64,000 nt of DNA, taken from the NCBI RefSeq assembly GCF_002154695.1, contig NZ_MTAV01000003.1, positions 36,564 to 100,563 of the forward strand, in the 5' to 3' direction. The notes under the pieces were generated by a model. The model was not told the origin of the DNA. It worked only from the letters and a program-made list of their open reading frames with translations, and did not search any database. Both the position numbers and the translations under genes were made by a program. The number at the start of each line of letters is the position of its first letter. Position 1 is the first letter of the stretch. Source of the DNA: Nostoc sp. T09. Lineage in GTDB: Bacteria; Cyanobacteriota; Cyanobacteriia; Cyanobacteriales; Nostocaceae. Shown one piece after another: positions 8,386-17,398 of the stretch.

Positions 8386-11380
8386 GAAATGATATCACCT
8401 CAAAACTACTATTTTGAAAATTCAACTGTGATACAAAATCTTTCGCTACCTGCTCTATGGTATTGTTATGAAAATTAGGAGGAAGATTCAAGCCCAGAAC
8501 TAAACGAGCAGTATTCTCCATTTTCTGAATACCTGTCCAAGGACGCACAAAGATATCTAGTTGCTCAAGCTGAATAATTAACCCAATGATATAACCTTCT
8601 AAAATACCGCAGCATTTTTCTAGCTCATTATTATCTTGATTACTCACCCTTAATATTAAGAAAAATTCTGATTCTTGCTGTAATCCTACTGGCTCAAATA
8701 AAGATGTCCACTTCTCCTCGCCAGCTAAAATTTGCTTAGTTAGTGTTCCACCTCTAGCAAATTCACGACAGAGTATCTGTGCGGTAGAAAGGGTGACGTT
8801 ACGAGCAGTATTTTGACATGGTTCTATTGATGTGACTACAGGTAGCCAGTCTCGTGGTGATTGTACCTTATATTGTCTGCCTGCATCTGTAAGAGAGATC
8901 GCCTGCTGCCAATTATGTTGGTGTAAAAGTTGGAAAAAATTAACCAGTAATTCCTCTAAGCTCGATTTTGATTTTTTGTAAAAGATGCAACTCCATGCAC
9001 AGAGTAAAGCCCAAGAGAAACCACCAAGGAAACCCCAAGCATTGCTGTAAATATCTCTGGCTTTAGCCCATGCGCGTACTGCTCGCAATAGCTGTCGGAA
9101 AGTGTCAAGCGATACATATTTACCAGCTACATCTGTAATTACATCTGCTTCCCAACAACCGATAATAGCTTTTAAGCTAACTGGGTCAATGTTTTGTGGA
9201 GTTTTCATCTCCAATTGCCAGTTTTGGGCCCGTGCGTAAAGTAAATCTAGAGATATTCCTTCTAATTGCAAACGCAGTACTGGTACTCGTGCATCTAATA
9301 CTAGTTGACTGTGACACAATCCTTGCAACCTTTGTTGGACGCTAACTAGAAAAGCTTCCCCAGATAGATAAGTTGGAATCACACACACAGTATCCAAATC
9401 GCTTTCGGGACTTTGTACGCCAAGACGCGCCGAACCTAATAACTGTAGTGATGGTTGAAAACCCAAACATTCTGCACAAGCTTGAGTCACAACTTCTAAC
9501 ACAGTTTCACGCTGTAATTGCTGTGCTGGAGTTAGTTCAGGTTCCAATTGGTTAACCAACTCTCCCAATTCGGAAGAATGCGTGACTCCTCTTTCTCCCA
9601 AATACACAATATGTCTCACCTCAAAAGGCTCATCACCTCGACGGCTAATTAAGGCGATAGAGTCAACTGTAAAACTAATTGGATGCCATTGCGGTAATTC
9701 AGCAAAGGCTGCTTCCGGACTGGGGAATTGTCCGACGCTGAGGTGGGGTGTAAAACCTGCTTTTGTTTTGCTGCTTTGTTCGTTACATTGCGGAAACAGA
9801 TTTTGAAGTACCGCCTGTAACTCATGCAATGCGTTTTCAGGTTGGGTGACAGGGCGCAACCAGGCTGTAGAACTTTTGCGGTGTGTAAATGTTTGGAAGT
9901 CGGCTAAGGTAATTTGAAATGGTTGCAGTTGAGCAAGTGCAGGCGCAATAATTTCCACGGCTTGAGCAAAATAGGATTCTGGTAAAAAGCCGTAGAGTAA
10001 ATTAATGTGAGCCATCCAACGCTCAACTCTGGCATCATAACGCTGACGAATGGTTTGGATAGCAGGTAAAACATTGTCTGGCGGAATCACAACTACAGCA
10101 CTTTGATAAACTGGGCGCACTGTAGATAGAGGAGACACATCACTCGGAGTGAGAAACATAGGCTTCTCTCCGCGTCGCTGCGTCTGTGTTTCTCCCTGTC
10201 TTCTTGCTGAAAGAACTGCACGAAGACCAAAATGATCGGATGGATAAATTTTCCCCTCTGTATCTGCTATTGGTTCACAAGCAAACAAGTCAATTGACTG
10301 CGCTTGCCAATCATTGTTTTGACTTCGCAGTAAAATGCGATCGAGCCTAGCTGGTATTCCCTGTAAACTCATCAACGCTGCTAAGGGGTTGCGTTGCGGG
10401 TCAAATGTATAACCAGCTGCATCGGGATGTAGTTGTTGCCAAATATCAACAAACCCAGCACCCGCTAATATCTCTTCTTGTTCGTTACCTCGCGTATTGA
10501 AGTCACCAGCTATCAAGCTATTTCCTGGTAGCTTTTGGAGATATGAAACTATGGTAGCTAGCTGATGCTGGCGTTTTTCTAAGGCATTTTGAGCGTAATC
10601 GCTGGTTAAATGTACGGCTGCAATGTGCAATAATTGACCGTTAATTTCACAACTCCCCACCAATACCCGCTTGTGTCCAGAAAACTGATGCTCAACGAGT
10701 GTAAAAGGCAGACGCGACAATAATAAATTACCGTAAGGTCGCACTGTTTCGGCTACGCTGGATTCGGATATGTAATAATTGCCTACCCAACTTTGTGATA
10801 AAAGCAACTCTACTAAATCTGGCGTCGCTTCTTGGATGGAGATAATATCGGCGTTACATTGACGTAAATGCTCAACAATTGCTGGTAATCTTTTTTCAGT
10901 TTCGATTTTATCCTGTTCGTAGAGGTCACAAAGCACGTTAAAACTAGCGATCGCCAAACTTTCTAAATTGACGGCTGCGGCTGGTTGTAAATTTGGTTGC
11001 CAACCTTGGATATCGTATTTATAAACAAGTCGCGGATTGAATATTGCTGTGCTATCTAACACAGTGACAACTTTCTCTTCGACATTCTCTGTAGTCTGGG
11101 TTTTCCACGCCGCAGCAGGTAACTCTCCACTGGAAATCAAATCCAAATGCTGTTCTCGATCCCAAACAATCACATCTCCACAACGGATATAGCGGATGCG
11201 ATGCCAAGGAATATCTCCATCTGTCACCCATTGTGCCAGAGGTTTTTCTCGCATTCCTGTAGATGAAAGACGTTCTTGATAACCGACAACAAAAGCGCTG
11301 CTATCAAGACGTACATCCCAGATAATGCGATCGTAAACTTCGCGGCTGGTTGCCATTTTTTTCTTTTCTGATTTTGACAT
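8339..11380 (-). CDS. Multidomain RNA-repair protein: MJ1316/DUF504, EEP nuclease-phosphatase, 2H phosphoesterase, poly(A)-polymerase-like nucleotidyltransferase
   Basis: 1013 residues from ATG 11380 (a longer TTG-started frame to 11479 runs through a hairpin repeat and is less likely). Domains in order: MJ1316/DUF504 RNA end-recognition (about 12-92, REVYDRIIWD, HRIRYIRCGDVIVWD); endonuclease/exonuclease/phosphatase (140-393, FNVLCDLY, QEA, GDFNTRG at 292-298, SDHFG at 381-385); 2H phosphoesterase/2'-5' ligase-like (425-596, HINLLYGF H458 and HLSVG H546); nucleotidyltransferase (GS at 649-650, D661/D663 in SDLD, D712) followed by a poly(A)-polymerase central domain (RAVRAWAKARDI, GFLGGFSWALL). 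It combines RNA-end recognition, end healing and nucleotide addition in one polypeptide. Lies between the kinase/HD protein and the IPK-like gene, same strand. Domain calls are by motif; reaction order is inference. Confidence 0.8.
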   Translation of the reverse strand: MSKSEKKKMATSREVYDRIIWDVRLDSSAFVVGYQERLSSTGMREKPLAQWVTDGDIPWHRIRYIRCGDVIVWDREQHLDLISSGELPAAAWKTQTTENVEEKVVTVLDSTAIFNPRLVYKYDIQGWQPNLQPAAAVNLESLAIASFNVLCDLYEQDKIETEKRLPAIVEHLRQCNADIISIQEATPDLVELLLSQSWVGNYYISESSVAETVRPYGNLLLSRLPFTLVEHQFSGHKRVLVGSCEINGQLLHIAAVHLTSDYAQNALEKRQHQLATIVSYLQKLPGNSLIAGDFNTRGNEQEEILAGAGFVDIWQQLHPDAAGYTFDPQRNPLAALMSLQGIPARLDRILLRSQNNDWQAQSIDLFACEPIADTEGKIYPSDHFGLRAVLSARRQGETQTQRRGEKPMFLTPSDVSPLSTVRPVYQSAVVVIPPDNVLPAIQTIRQRYDARVERWMAHINLLYGFLPESYFAQAVEIIAPALAQLQPFQITLADFQTFTHRKSSTAWLRPVTQPENALHELQAVLQNLFPQCNEQSSKTKAGFTPHLSVGQFPSPEAAFAELPQWHPISFTVDSIALISRRGDEPFEVRHIVYLGERGVTHSSELGELVNQLEPELTPAQQLQRETVLEVVTQACAECLGFQPSLQLLGSARLGVQSPESDLDTVCVIPTYLSGEAFLVSVQQRLQGLCHSQLVLDARVPVLRLQLEGISLDLLYARAQNWQLEMKTPQNIDPVSLKAIIGCWEADVITDVAGKYVSLDTFRQLLRAVRAWAKARDIYSNAWGFLGGFSWALLCAWSCIFYKKSKSSLEELLVNFFQLLHQHNWQQAISLTDAGRQYKVQSPRDWLPVVTSIEPCQNTARNVTLSTAQILCREFARGGTLTKQILAGEEKWTSLFEPVGLQQESEFFLILRVSNQDNNELEKCCGILEGYIIGLIIQLEQLDIFVRPWTGIQKMENTARLVLGLNLPPNFHNNTIEQVAKDFVSQLNFQNSSFEVISFHDESGINQAGRVFNY

Positions 11381-11451
11381 CTTCCTTTCTTCCTGAATCA
11401 CGAGAAAAAACCAAGCTATGTAACGAAAAGTAAAATCTTTGGATTTGGCTC

Positions 11452-11483
11452 GTAGTTGCGCTAAAGCGCTAAAGCGCAACTAC
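11452..11483. repeat. Intercistronic hairpin repeat
   Basis: Perfect 11-bp inverted arms GTAGTTGCGCT (11452-11462) and AGCGCAACTAC (11473-11483) enclose AGCGCT. It lies between the HD/kinase gene and the RNA-repair fusion gene. The motif resembles a dispersed cyanobacterial intergenic repeat; it could also be an mRNA processing or stability element. Confidence 0.6.
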
Positions 11484-11508
11484 AAACCATGTATCGACTC
11501 TGCCTTAT

Positions 11509-12645
11509 TTAATGCACCAGCCAATCCACTGCCTGAGCTTCAGTAATATCAGGCACATCTAGGCGCTGCCTCATCCGGGAAAGTACTTTCTCTGAAACTT
11601 TGGCAGTGCGTTCGCAATTTCTCCGCAGCAGTTCTTGCCAAGTTGTTTCCAAGTAAACTATGCGAATGTTGGCTTGATAGCTAGCAAATAGCCTTACCAG
11701 CATTCCCCGCAATTGGCGGCTGAGATTGGTTGCATTCCATACAAAAGATTTTCCATCTCGCATATATTCTTTAGCTAAGGCTTTAGCGGCATTTGCTACT
11801 ACGCCTTGGTCATCTTCTGGCTCGACACCCATTGTCTGCCGCAGTTTATCTAGGGAAATTACTTCCCAGTCTGGTATATTTTCTTGAATCCAAGTATCTT
11901 TTCCCGAACCAGGTAATCCTGACATCATCACCACCTGCAAGCGGGTGTCATTGTAAGCTTCATAGTCTGGATTGCCATTTTCTTTTTGGAAATACACAAA
12001 CCGACTATGCGCCGATGGGAATGTTCGCGGTTGGTGAAAGCAGTGATTTTCCTGACAAAATTCGCGAAAAAATTCGATACGTTCGATTAATTGTGCTTGG
12101 TCATCACAATAACGTCCTTTGACATCTGCTTCTGCTAGCAAACTCAGCATATCGCATCGAATGATTTGGCTGGCTTTGATAACTGCGCGTTCGGGGTTGG
12201 GTTTGTCCCAAAACCACAGGGGTAGACTGCCGTATTTAACCAAAGATGCGATCGCTTCTCGTTCTTTAAATGGTACTTGCAAATCCCAAAGAATCTGCTG
12301 TGCCATTTTTGCGCCTTGGAGTACGTGACCTTTCGAGGAAATGGCTCCGTCTGCTGCTATTTCAGTCGCAGCAGGTTTGGCGACATCATGCAGTAAAGCC
12401 GCCGCAAACAAAAGCGATCGCTCTTTAGCAGGTAATGCTCGCCATTGGGGTAAAGCTACTAATGCCTCACATACTAATTTTGTATGAACGAGAACATTTC
12501 CTTCTGCGTGGTAACGCGGATCTTGGGGACAATCAGCAAGCGATCGCAGCCAATCAAATTCTGCTTCCAATGCTGACCAATTGATCGACCAATCGGTTTC
12601 GCTTGGACAATAAGGAAAAGACCAAGATTGCACAGAGGAATTCAT
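11509..12645 (-). CDS. HD-domain phosphohydrolase fused to a polynucleotide-kinase-like P-loop domain
   Basis: 378 residues from ATG 12645; a longer frame to 12786 would overlap the ligase gene and adds an implausible tail. The N-terminal half is an HD domain: H54, H86-D87 in ALLHDVAKP, and D174 in AEADVKGR are candidate metal ligands. The C-terminal half is a P-loop kinase with GLPGSGKDT (243-251), SLDKLR (D266) and NATN (304-307), the plan of T4 Pnkp-type 5'-OH kinases. In T4 Pnkp the phosphatase partner is a HAD domain; here an HD domain could remove 3' or 2',3'-cyclic phosphates. Its position just downstream of the RNA ligase supports an RNA-healing role. Confidence 0.75.
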   Translation of the reverse strand: MNSSVQSWSFPYCPSETDWSINWSALEAEFDWLRSLADCPQDPRYHAEGNVLVHTKLVCEALVALPQWRALPAKERSLLFAAALLHDVAKPAATEIAADGAISSKGHVLQGAKMAQQILWDLQVPFKEREAIASLVKYGSLPLWFWDKPNPERAVIKASQIIRCDMLSLLAEADVKGRYCDDQAQLIERIEFFREFCQENHCFHQPRTFPSAHSRFVYFQKENGNPDYEAYNDTRLQVVMMSGLPGSGKDTWIQENIPDWEVISLDKLRQTMGVEPEDDQGVVANAAKALAKEYMRDGKSFVWNATNLSRQLRGMLVRLFASYQANIRIVYLETTWQELLRRNCERTAKVSEKVLSRMRQRLDVPDITEAQAVDWLVH

Positions 12646-12718
12646 AAATTTTGTAGAGGGAGGGTGGGGAGTGTGGGGAGTATTGCCTATTGCCTTCTTG
12701 CCCCATGACAAATGACTA

Positions 12719-13504
12719 CTACCCAAACAAATCAGCATCGGCACCCAGAAGATTAGGTATAATCGGACGGTTGAGCCAATGTCCATCGGATTGTTGGATG
12801 GTAGTTAAAAAGCTCGAACGCACGTATTTATAACGCGCAGTCACCGTATCTTCTGGTTCAACTTTGATGTATAAACCTTCCATCAAAGAACTTTGGTCAG
12901 TTTGTTTGAGGGAACGCTCAACATCGAGTCTTTTTTCCTGACAAATTTCGCCCAAACGTTGCAGATATGCAGGGGTTTGATAATGAGACTTACCCAGCAA
13001 TCCCAACAGTTGTTTATAAGATTGGAGTTTGCCAGAAAACAGCACGGGTACAGAAACTAAAGGCAATCCAGTTAGTAATTGCTGGCGGCTTTTGGTGCTG
13101 AGAAATACCTGCTTTTCTAAATCCAGCACGTCGTATTCTAGAAAGTAATGGGGTAAGGCATCATAAAATACTGTGTGCTTGGCGTACAGCCATTCTCCAA
13201 AGAGAATATAGCGACTTCCCAATACTTGCCAAAATGCTAAAGCGTGAGTATGCGCCCACTGTTTGAACAAGTTAAAATGCTTTTCTCGCACTCCACCTGT
13301 TAAATAGTGTCCCCGGCTTTGCAGTCGAATTTGACCATCAGCCGCAAAACTAATTGCAGCATTTGCACCATCAACTTTTTCTTCAACTACTACGTACTGT
13401 TGTTTGATTGCATCAAAGGAAATACTATCGAGGTCTTCATCCCCAGGTTGCAATCGCGAACCCTCTATGTGATGGGTACGCGGATATTTATAAATTTGTT
13501 CCAT
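12719..13504 (-). CDS. RNA ligase (T4 Rnl-like, nucleotidyltransferase superfamily)
   Basis: 261 residues from ATG 13504, preceded by AAGG at 9 nt (the alternative TTG at 13528 has no such support). Ligase motifs in order: motif I KVDGAN with the adenylated K43, motif Ia SRG (R64), motif III LFGEWLY (E104), motif IIIa FLEYDVLD, motif IV EGLYIKVE (E209, K214), motif V RYKYVR (K226). This is a complete set for an ATP-dependent RNA ligase, joining 5'-phosphate to 3'-OH ends. It is the first gene of the minus-strand RNA-repair run (ligase, HD/kinase, fusion protein, IPK-like). The compact size indicates the catalytic core with little extra domain. Confidence 0.85.
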   Translation of the reverse strand: MEQIYKYPRTHHIEGSRLQPGDEDLDSISFDAIKQQYVVVEEKVDGANAAISFAADGQIRLQSRGHYLTGGVREKHFNLFKQWAHTHALAFWQVLGSRYILFGEWLYAKHTVFYDALPHYFLEYDVLDLEKQVFLSTKSRQQLLTGLPLVSVPVLFSGKLQSYKQLLGLLGKSHYQTPAYLQRLGEICQEKRLDVERSLKQTDQSSLMEGLYIKVEPEDTVTARYKYVRSSFLTTIQQSDGHWLNRPIIPNLLGADADLFG

Positions 13505-13706
13505 GACTTTATACCTTGGCGACTGCAATCAAATAATTTCGCGACGAATTGAAACGAATAAGCAAGTTTCCTAGATGCTTTGATCTCAGGATTGCTAGCA
13601 TTCGTCATTGAACTGAATTTGATTGAGACGAGGGACTACATATGCCGTTACCGTAGTTTTCCAAGAGTATTACTTTTATAATACATATACTTCACAAGCT
13701 GAGGCA

Positions 13707-14168
13707 ATGTTTCCGGAAGCATCCCACTTCGAGGAAAAACTTTTGGGTCTACAAGAAATTGATACTAATAAATTTATGCTCCAATCCCGATGGTTTCAGA
13801 TATTGCGTTCTCTGGGATTAGAGTTTTGGTTACCCTTACCTTTGTTGGGATTAGCCTTTTGGCTAGGATGCGGGTTTGTCATGGATGGGGTGTTAACTCG
13901 CTCTTACCAAACCATGAGATACATAAAGGTTGATGCTCAATCGGCAAAGCAGCCTAACAGAACCATACTTTTAATCCAAGCAGAAATCAACAAGCGTTTA
14001 GGTATTTCCAGAGTTAAAGTTAAGACAGATTCCCCAGTGGTTAAGGAATTAGAATTTAAAATTTTAGTTACAGATTTAAGTCAACTGGAAGCAGCTATTA
14101 GCCAAGAGTTAGGATTACCTGTTGAGGATGTGAGGAAATTGATGCAAAATCAACCGCAGAAAAAATAA
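13707..14168 (+). CDS. Hypothetical single-pass membrane protein
   Basis: 153 residues from ATG 13707; a TTG-started extension to 13623 is possible but lacks support. One transmembrane segment (FWLPLPLLGLAFWLGCGF, about 40-60) separates a short N-terminal part from a soluble C-terminal domain of about 90 residues ending LMQNQPQKK. The C-terminal part alternates basic and hydrophobic residues with no known motif. It converges on the DUF3082 gene. It looks like a conserved cyanobacterial family of unknown function. Confidence 0.5.
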   Translation: MFPEASHFEEKLLGLQEIDTNKFMLQSRWFQILRSLGLEFWLPLPLLGLAFWLGCGFVMDGVLTRSYQTMRYIKVDAQSAKQPNRTILLIQAEINKRLGISRVKVKTDSPVVKELEFKILVTDLSQLEAAISQELGLPVEDVRKLMQNQPQKK

Positions 14169-14229
14169 GTCAACAGTCAAAGGTGATGACTTACCTCATC
14201 TAAAAGTTTCTGACTCTAGACTCTGGACT

Positions 14230-14553
14230 TTATAACTCTGGACTTTTTTTCAACTTTTGCACTAATATTTGCACAGCCAAAGCCAATAGACCAACAGCGA
14301 CTAGAGCAAATATTCCAGAACCCAAGGCGACTAAGCCGACTACCAATGTACGAACGGCGGAGGTTAGTCTGACCACTAATTGATTATCTGAATGGATGGG
14401 TTTGTTCGCAAAACTTGTGGCGATCGCAATCATCAACGAATATAGTGCGTATCCTAATCCTCCCGAAATGATCGCTCCAGTTACACAGCGTAACGGACTG
14501 GTTTGTACCTGTGCTTGAGCATCTGGTTGGGGAAGCGAATTTGGATCAGTCAT
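14230..14553 (-). CDS. DUF3082 family membrane protein
   Basis: 107 residues with two to three hydrophobic helices: about 23-50 (CVTGAIISGGLGYALYSLMI) and about 65-97 (TLVVGLVALGSGIFALVAVG and following). The N-terminal 20 residues are Pro/Gln rich and soluble. This matches the cyanobacterial DUF3082 family, which I recall next to ispE and rsmA. It follows ispE on the same strand, separated by an 81-bp hairpin repeat. Function unknown. Confidence 0.7.
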   Translation of the reverse strand: MTDPNSLPQPDAQAQVQTSPLRCVTGAIISGGLGYALYSLMIAIATSFANKPIHSDNQLVVRLTSAVRTLVVGLVALGSGIFALVAVGLLALAVQILVQKLKKSPEL

Positions 14554-14556
14554 AAC

Positions 14557-14637
14557 AATTTTAGATTTTGGATTTTGCGAAAAGTTGTAAGGAGGGTTTC
14601 CCTCCGTAGCAAACTTTTTAAGACGGATTTTGGATTG
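14557..14637. repeat. 81-bp hairpin repeat, copy 1
   Basis: Differs from copy 2 (15601-15681) at 3 of 81 positions. The core GGAGGG-TTT-CCCTCC (14591-14605) is a perfect hairpin extended by AAAAGTT / AACTTTT arms. Flanks carry the heptamer-like GGATTTT unit. It sits between ispE and the DUF3082 gene. Confidence 0.85.
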
Positions 14638-14643
14638 ACCATC

Positions 14644-15597
14644 CTAAACTGACGATGCGATTTTAATTCCATGTGTAGCTGTTCTTGTCACAAACAATTC
14701 TAGATCTTCGTCAAGAATGGCGGCTCTTATTTGTTGCTTCACTGCTTCGGCTTGCTGTTGCGATTCAACAAGAGCAAAAACTGTTGGGCCGGAACCGGAC
14801 ATCATTGTTCCTAAAACGCCTGCCTGTGACGCAAACAATTCTCGCAGTTGCAGAACTTGCGGATATTCTGGCAAGACTACGCGCTCTAAATCATTATGCA
14901 ATTTTTGAGCGATGTCTGCTGCATCTTTATTGGCGATCGCTTTGACTATTGGCCCGGAATGAACTGCATTAGCACGGGCTACCAAACTAGCGGTATCTTG
15001 AATATAAGTATTACCAAACTGCTGCCGATAAGTTTTGTACGCCCAAGCAGTGGAAACTTCCAAGCTCCGATATTTTGCCAATACTATATATATGTTGTCT
15101 AAATTCGGTAGGGGAGAAAGTTGCTCGCCTCTACCTGTAGCGATCGCTGTTCCACCTGCGATACAAAAGGGTACGTCTGAACCTAGGATAGCTCCTAATT
15201 CTTCTAGTTCTGTCTGAGTTAGTCCCAGATTCCACAGTAAATCTATCCCCACCAACACTGCTGCGGCGTTTGTCGAACCTCCAGCCAACCCAGCTGCTAC
15301 AGGAATATGTTTGTCGATGGTAATTTCTACACCACCATACTTGGCAAAGGTATCGGGAAATTCCTTCACCATAAGTTCGGCTGCACAATATGCCAGATTA
15401 CTTTTGTCTGTAGGTACTTGTGGGTGGTTGCTGTGGACGCGAATATTGTCTGTACTTAAAGAACGCACACTAATCTGGTCTGCGAGTTCGATACTTTGCA
15501 GTATCATGGCTAACTCATGAAATCCATCTGGGCGATCGCCAATGATTTCCAGATACAAGTTGATTTTAGCAGGGGCAATTAAGCTGTAGGAACGCAT
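14644..15597 (-). CDS. ispE: 4-diphosphocytidyl-2-C-methyl-D-erythritol kinase
   Basis: 317 residues. GHMP-kinase signatures: N-terminal [10 protein letters not shown], the glycine-rich ATP loop [17 protein letters not shown] (about 97-113), and the C-terminal [15 protein letters not shown] motif 3. It phosphorylates the 2-hydroxyl of CDP-methylerythritol in the MEP isoprenoid pathway in the cytoplasm. The gene follows rsmA, a common cyanobacterial and bacterial order. The intergenic space is occupied by an 81-bp repeat. Confidence 0.95.
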   Translation of the reverse strand: MRSYSLIAPAKINLYLEIIGDRPDGFHELAMILQSIELADQISVRSLSTDNIRVHSNHPQVPTDKSNLAYCAAELMVKEFPDTFAKYGGVEITIDKHIPVAAGLAGGSTNAAAVLVGIDLLWNLGLTQTELEELGAILGSDVPFCIAGGTAIATGRGEQLSPLPNLDNIYIVLAKYRSLEVSTAWAYKTYRQQFGNTYIQDTASLVARANAVHSGPIVKAIANKDAADIAQKLHNDLERVVLPEYPQVLQLRELFASQAGVLGTMMSGSGPTVFALVESQQQAEAVKQQIRAAILDEDLELFVTRTATHGIKIASSV

Positions 15598-15600
15598 AAG

Positions 15601-15681
15601 AATTTTGGATTTTGGATTTTGCGAAAAGTTCTAAGGAGGGTTTCCCTCCGTAGCAAACTTTTCAAGACGGATTTTGGATTG
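15601..15681. repeat. 81-bp hairpin repeat, copy 2 (overlaps the rsmA 3' end)
   Basis: Near-identical to copy 1, with the GGAGGG-TTT-CCCTCC core at 15635-15649. Positions 15631-15681 are translated as the last 16 residues and stop codon of RsmA, so the element has supplied the C-terminus of that protein. Confidence 0.85.
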
Positions 15682-16518
15682 TTCTCCAAAATCGTCTAAA
15701 TCATCGGTTACAAGTAACTGATTGGCTAGAGTTACCCATTGGGAGACGCTGAGGTCTTCAGCGCGTACCTGGGGATTTATCTCTAATTGTTCCAGTAAGT
15801 GGGTCAGGCGATCGCGTTCTACTACTGGTTGTAAATTATTTCGTAACATTTTCCGTTTAGCTCCGAACCCCAACTTGAGTAAATTCTCTAATTTTCGCGG
15901 GTTAATTGCTGGTGTTTCTATTTGTCGAGGACGCAACCTAACCACTGCTGAATCTACTTTTGGTGGTGGATGAAATGCACTTGCTGGCACTGTACAAATT
16001 AACTCACATTCTGCTAGATATTGCACCCTTATGCTCAATGCTCCAAAAGTTTTGGAACCTGGTTTAGCATACAACCTTTCTGCTACTTCTTTCTGCACTA
16101 ATAACACTATTGAATCGAACGGTTGGGGATTGGGATTAGCAATAGTACCAAGGAGTTTTTCGATTATCGGTCCTGTGATGTTATAGGGGATATTAGCAAC
16201 TACTTTATTTTGATTTTGAAAATTAGGAAATGCTCCTAAATTACCTGCTAAATCTAGAGTCAAAAAATCTCCTTGCATGAGGAGAAAATTTTCTCTTTTA
16301 CCCAGTTGCTTTGCTAATAAATCACACAAATCGCGGTCGATTTCCACAGCCACCAAAGATTGGACCAATGGTAATAAACGACGGGTCAGAATACCTGTTC
16401 CGGGGCCAATCTCCAGAACGCGATCGCCCTCTTTACACTCCGCCGCCTTCACAATTGCGTCCAGAGCCTTTTCACTTTTGAGCCAATGCTGAGCAAACAG
16501 CTTGCGCGGTCGCACCAT
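15631..16518 (-). CDS. rsmA: 16S rRNA (adenine1518-N6/adenine1519-N6)-dimethyltransferase
   Basis: 295 residues, slightly longer than typical RsmA/KsgA (about 270). Start RPRKLFAQHWL, SAM motif I EIGPGTGILTRRL, the catalytic NIPYNITGPI motif IV, and the C-terminal helical rRNA-binding part with FGAKRKMLRNNL. It dimethylates two adjacent adenines of the 3'-terminal hairpin of 16S rRNA during 30S maturation. The last 16 residues come from the 81-bp repeat and are not expected to be conserved. Upstream of ispE, likely cotranscribed. Confidence 0.95.
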   Translation of the reverse strand: MVRPRKLFAQHWLKSEKALDAIVKAAECKEGDRVLEIGPGTGILTRRLLPLVQSLVAVEIDRDLCDLLAKQLGKRENFLLMQGDFLTLDLAGNLGAFPNFQNQNKVVANIPYNITGPIIEKLLGTIANPNPQPFDSIVLLVQKEVAERLYAKPGSKTFGALSIRVQYLAECELICTVPASAFHPPPKVDSAVVRLRPRQIETPAINPRKLENLLKLGFGAKRKMLRNNLQPVVERDRLTHLLEQLEINPQVRAEDLSVSQWVTLANQLLVTDDLDDFGEQSKIRLEKFATEGNPP

Positions 16519-17007
16519 CTATTTTCCTCTGTATATATAGTTTCTAGCGTTTCGTAAAAAATCCGTTTCTTACTTTTTTCTTACTTTTTACTACCCTTTT
16601 TTGACCCATTTACCTCACTTTGCTATTGACTTTTGTGTCTAAGTATGGTTTATAACTGCCAAAGTGTGGCAACCTGCCAGCGCGGATTTTGATTGTATAG
16701 CCCTGACTTCCAGCCGCTATAAGATTTCAGAAAATCAGACTTTAACTATTCTCTATGAAGATGTGAATAAAGTGAAATTTAGGCGATCGCTTATTATAGC
16801 TTGATATTAATTTTTAGAATTTTTAAACGCAGAGGGGCACGGAGGTAGCGCAGAGTAACGCAAAGGTTTTGGAATTTTACTCATGACTATATTAACTAAT
16901 TCCTCTCTGGACCTCCGCGTGAGAAAAATTTTATCGAAATCACCATTGATACCGTTGTATATATATATGGTAGTTTTAGAAAATCTTAGATAAACACTTA
17001 ATTCATC
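16519..17007. other. Intergenic region with a dispersed repeat fragment
   Basis: About 490 bp upstream of rsmA and of the Pepco-like gene. Positions near 16829-16865 contain an AACGCAGAGG..GCACGGAGG..GCGCAGAG stretch, a pattern seen as a dispersed repeat in Nostoc-type genomes. No ORF or RNA recognised. It probably holds both divergent promoters. Confidence 0.4.
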
Positions 17008-17397
17008 ATGTCGGAAACACCTTCGGATAGCATTTGGATTGTGACCGATGAAACTCCTCAAATATCCATTCCTGACGGTACTAGAGGCGGCATTACTAGA
17101 GGAGGTGACTGGGGAGAGGAAACAAGAGAAATTACCAGAAGCAAAGGAGCCGGAGATGCAGTTAAAGTTAGTGCACAAAAATTAGAGCAAGAAATGTCTC
17201 ACTTTCTGCAAGTAGTGGGACGCTTATTTAATCGTGCAGAACAGCAAGCTAAAGTTAACTCCGGGATGCAGCTAGAAGAAATTGAACTCTCGGTAGAAAT
17301 TAGCGGTGAAGGGGAAGTAAAGTTAATTGGCAGTGGTGCTAAAGCTAGCGGTAAAGGAGCAATTAAGCTGACCTTCAAACGGCAAGAACCAAAATAA
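17008..17397 (+). CDS. Pepco-like effector-associated domain protein
   Basis: 129 residues, no membrane segment. An N-terminal beta-rich part ([16 protein letters not shown]) is followed by a helix ([20 protein letters not shown], about 52-71) and a C-terminal beta part ([20 protein letters not shown], ending IKLTFKRQ). This layout resembles the small peptidase-co-occurring (Pepco) domain of multicellular-bacterial conflict systems. The next gene, an FGE-like protein, starts one base after its stop, implying tight translational coupling. The domain name is from pattern memory, so moderate confidence. Confidence 0.5.
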   Translation: MSETPSDSIWIVTDETPQISIPDGTRGGITRGGDWGEETREITRSKGAGDAVKVSAQKLEQEMSHFLQVVGRLFNRAEQQAKVNSGMQLEEIELSVEISGEGEVKLIGSGAKASGKGAIKLTFKRQEPK

Positions 17398-17398
17398 G

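Noticed and set aside
12646..12786. Longer start for the HD/kinase gene, overlapping the RNA ligase stop
   Set aside because: The extra 47 residues contain a hydrophobic and Pro/His-rich stretch, overlap the ligase 3' end, and the internal ATG at 12645 begins a normal protein.
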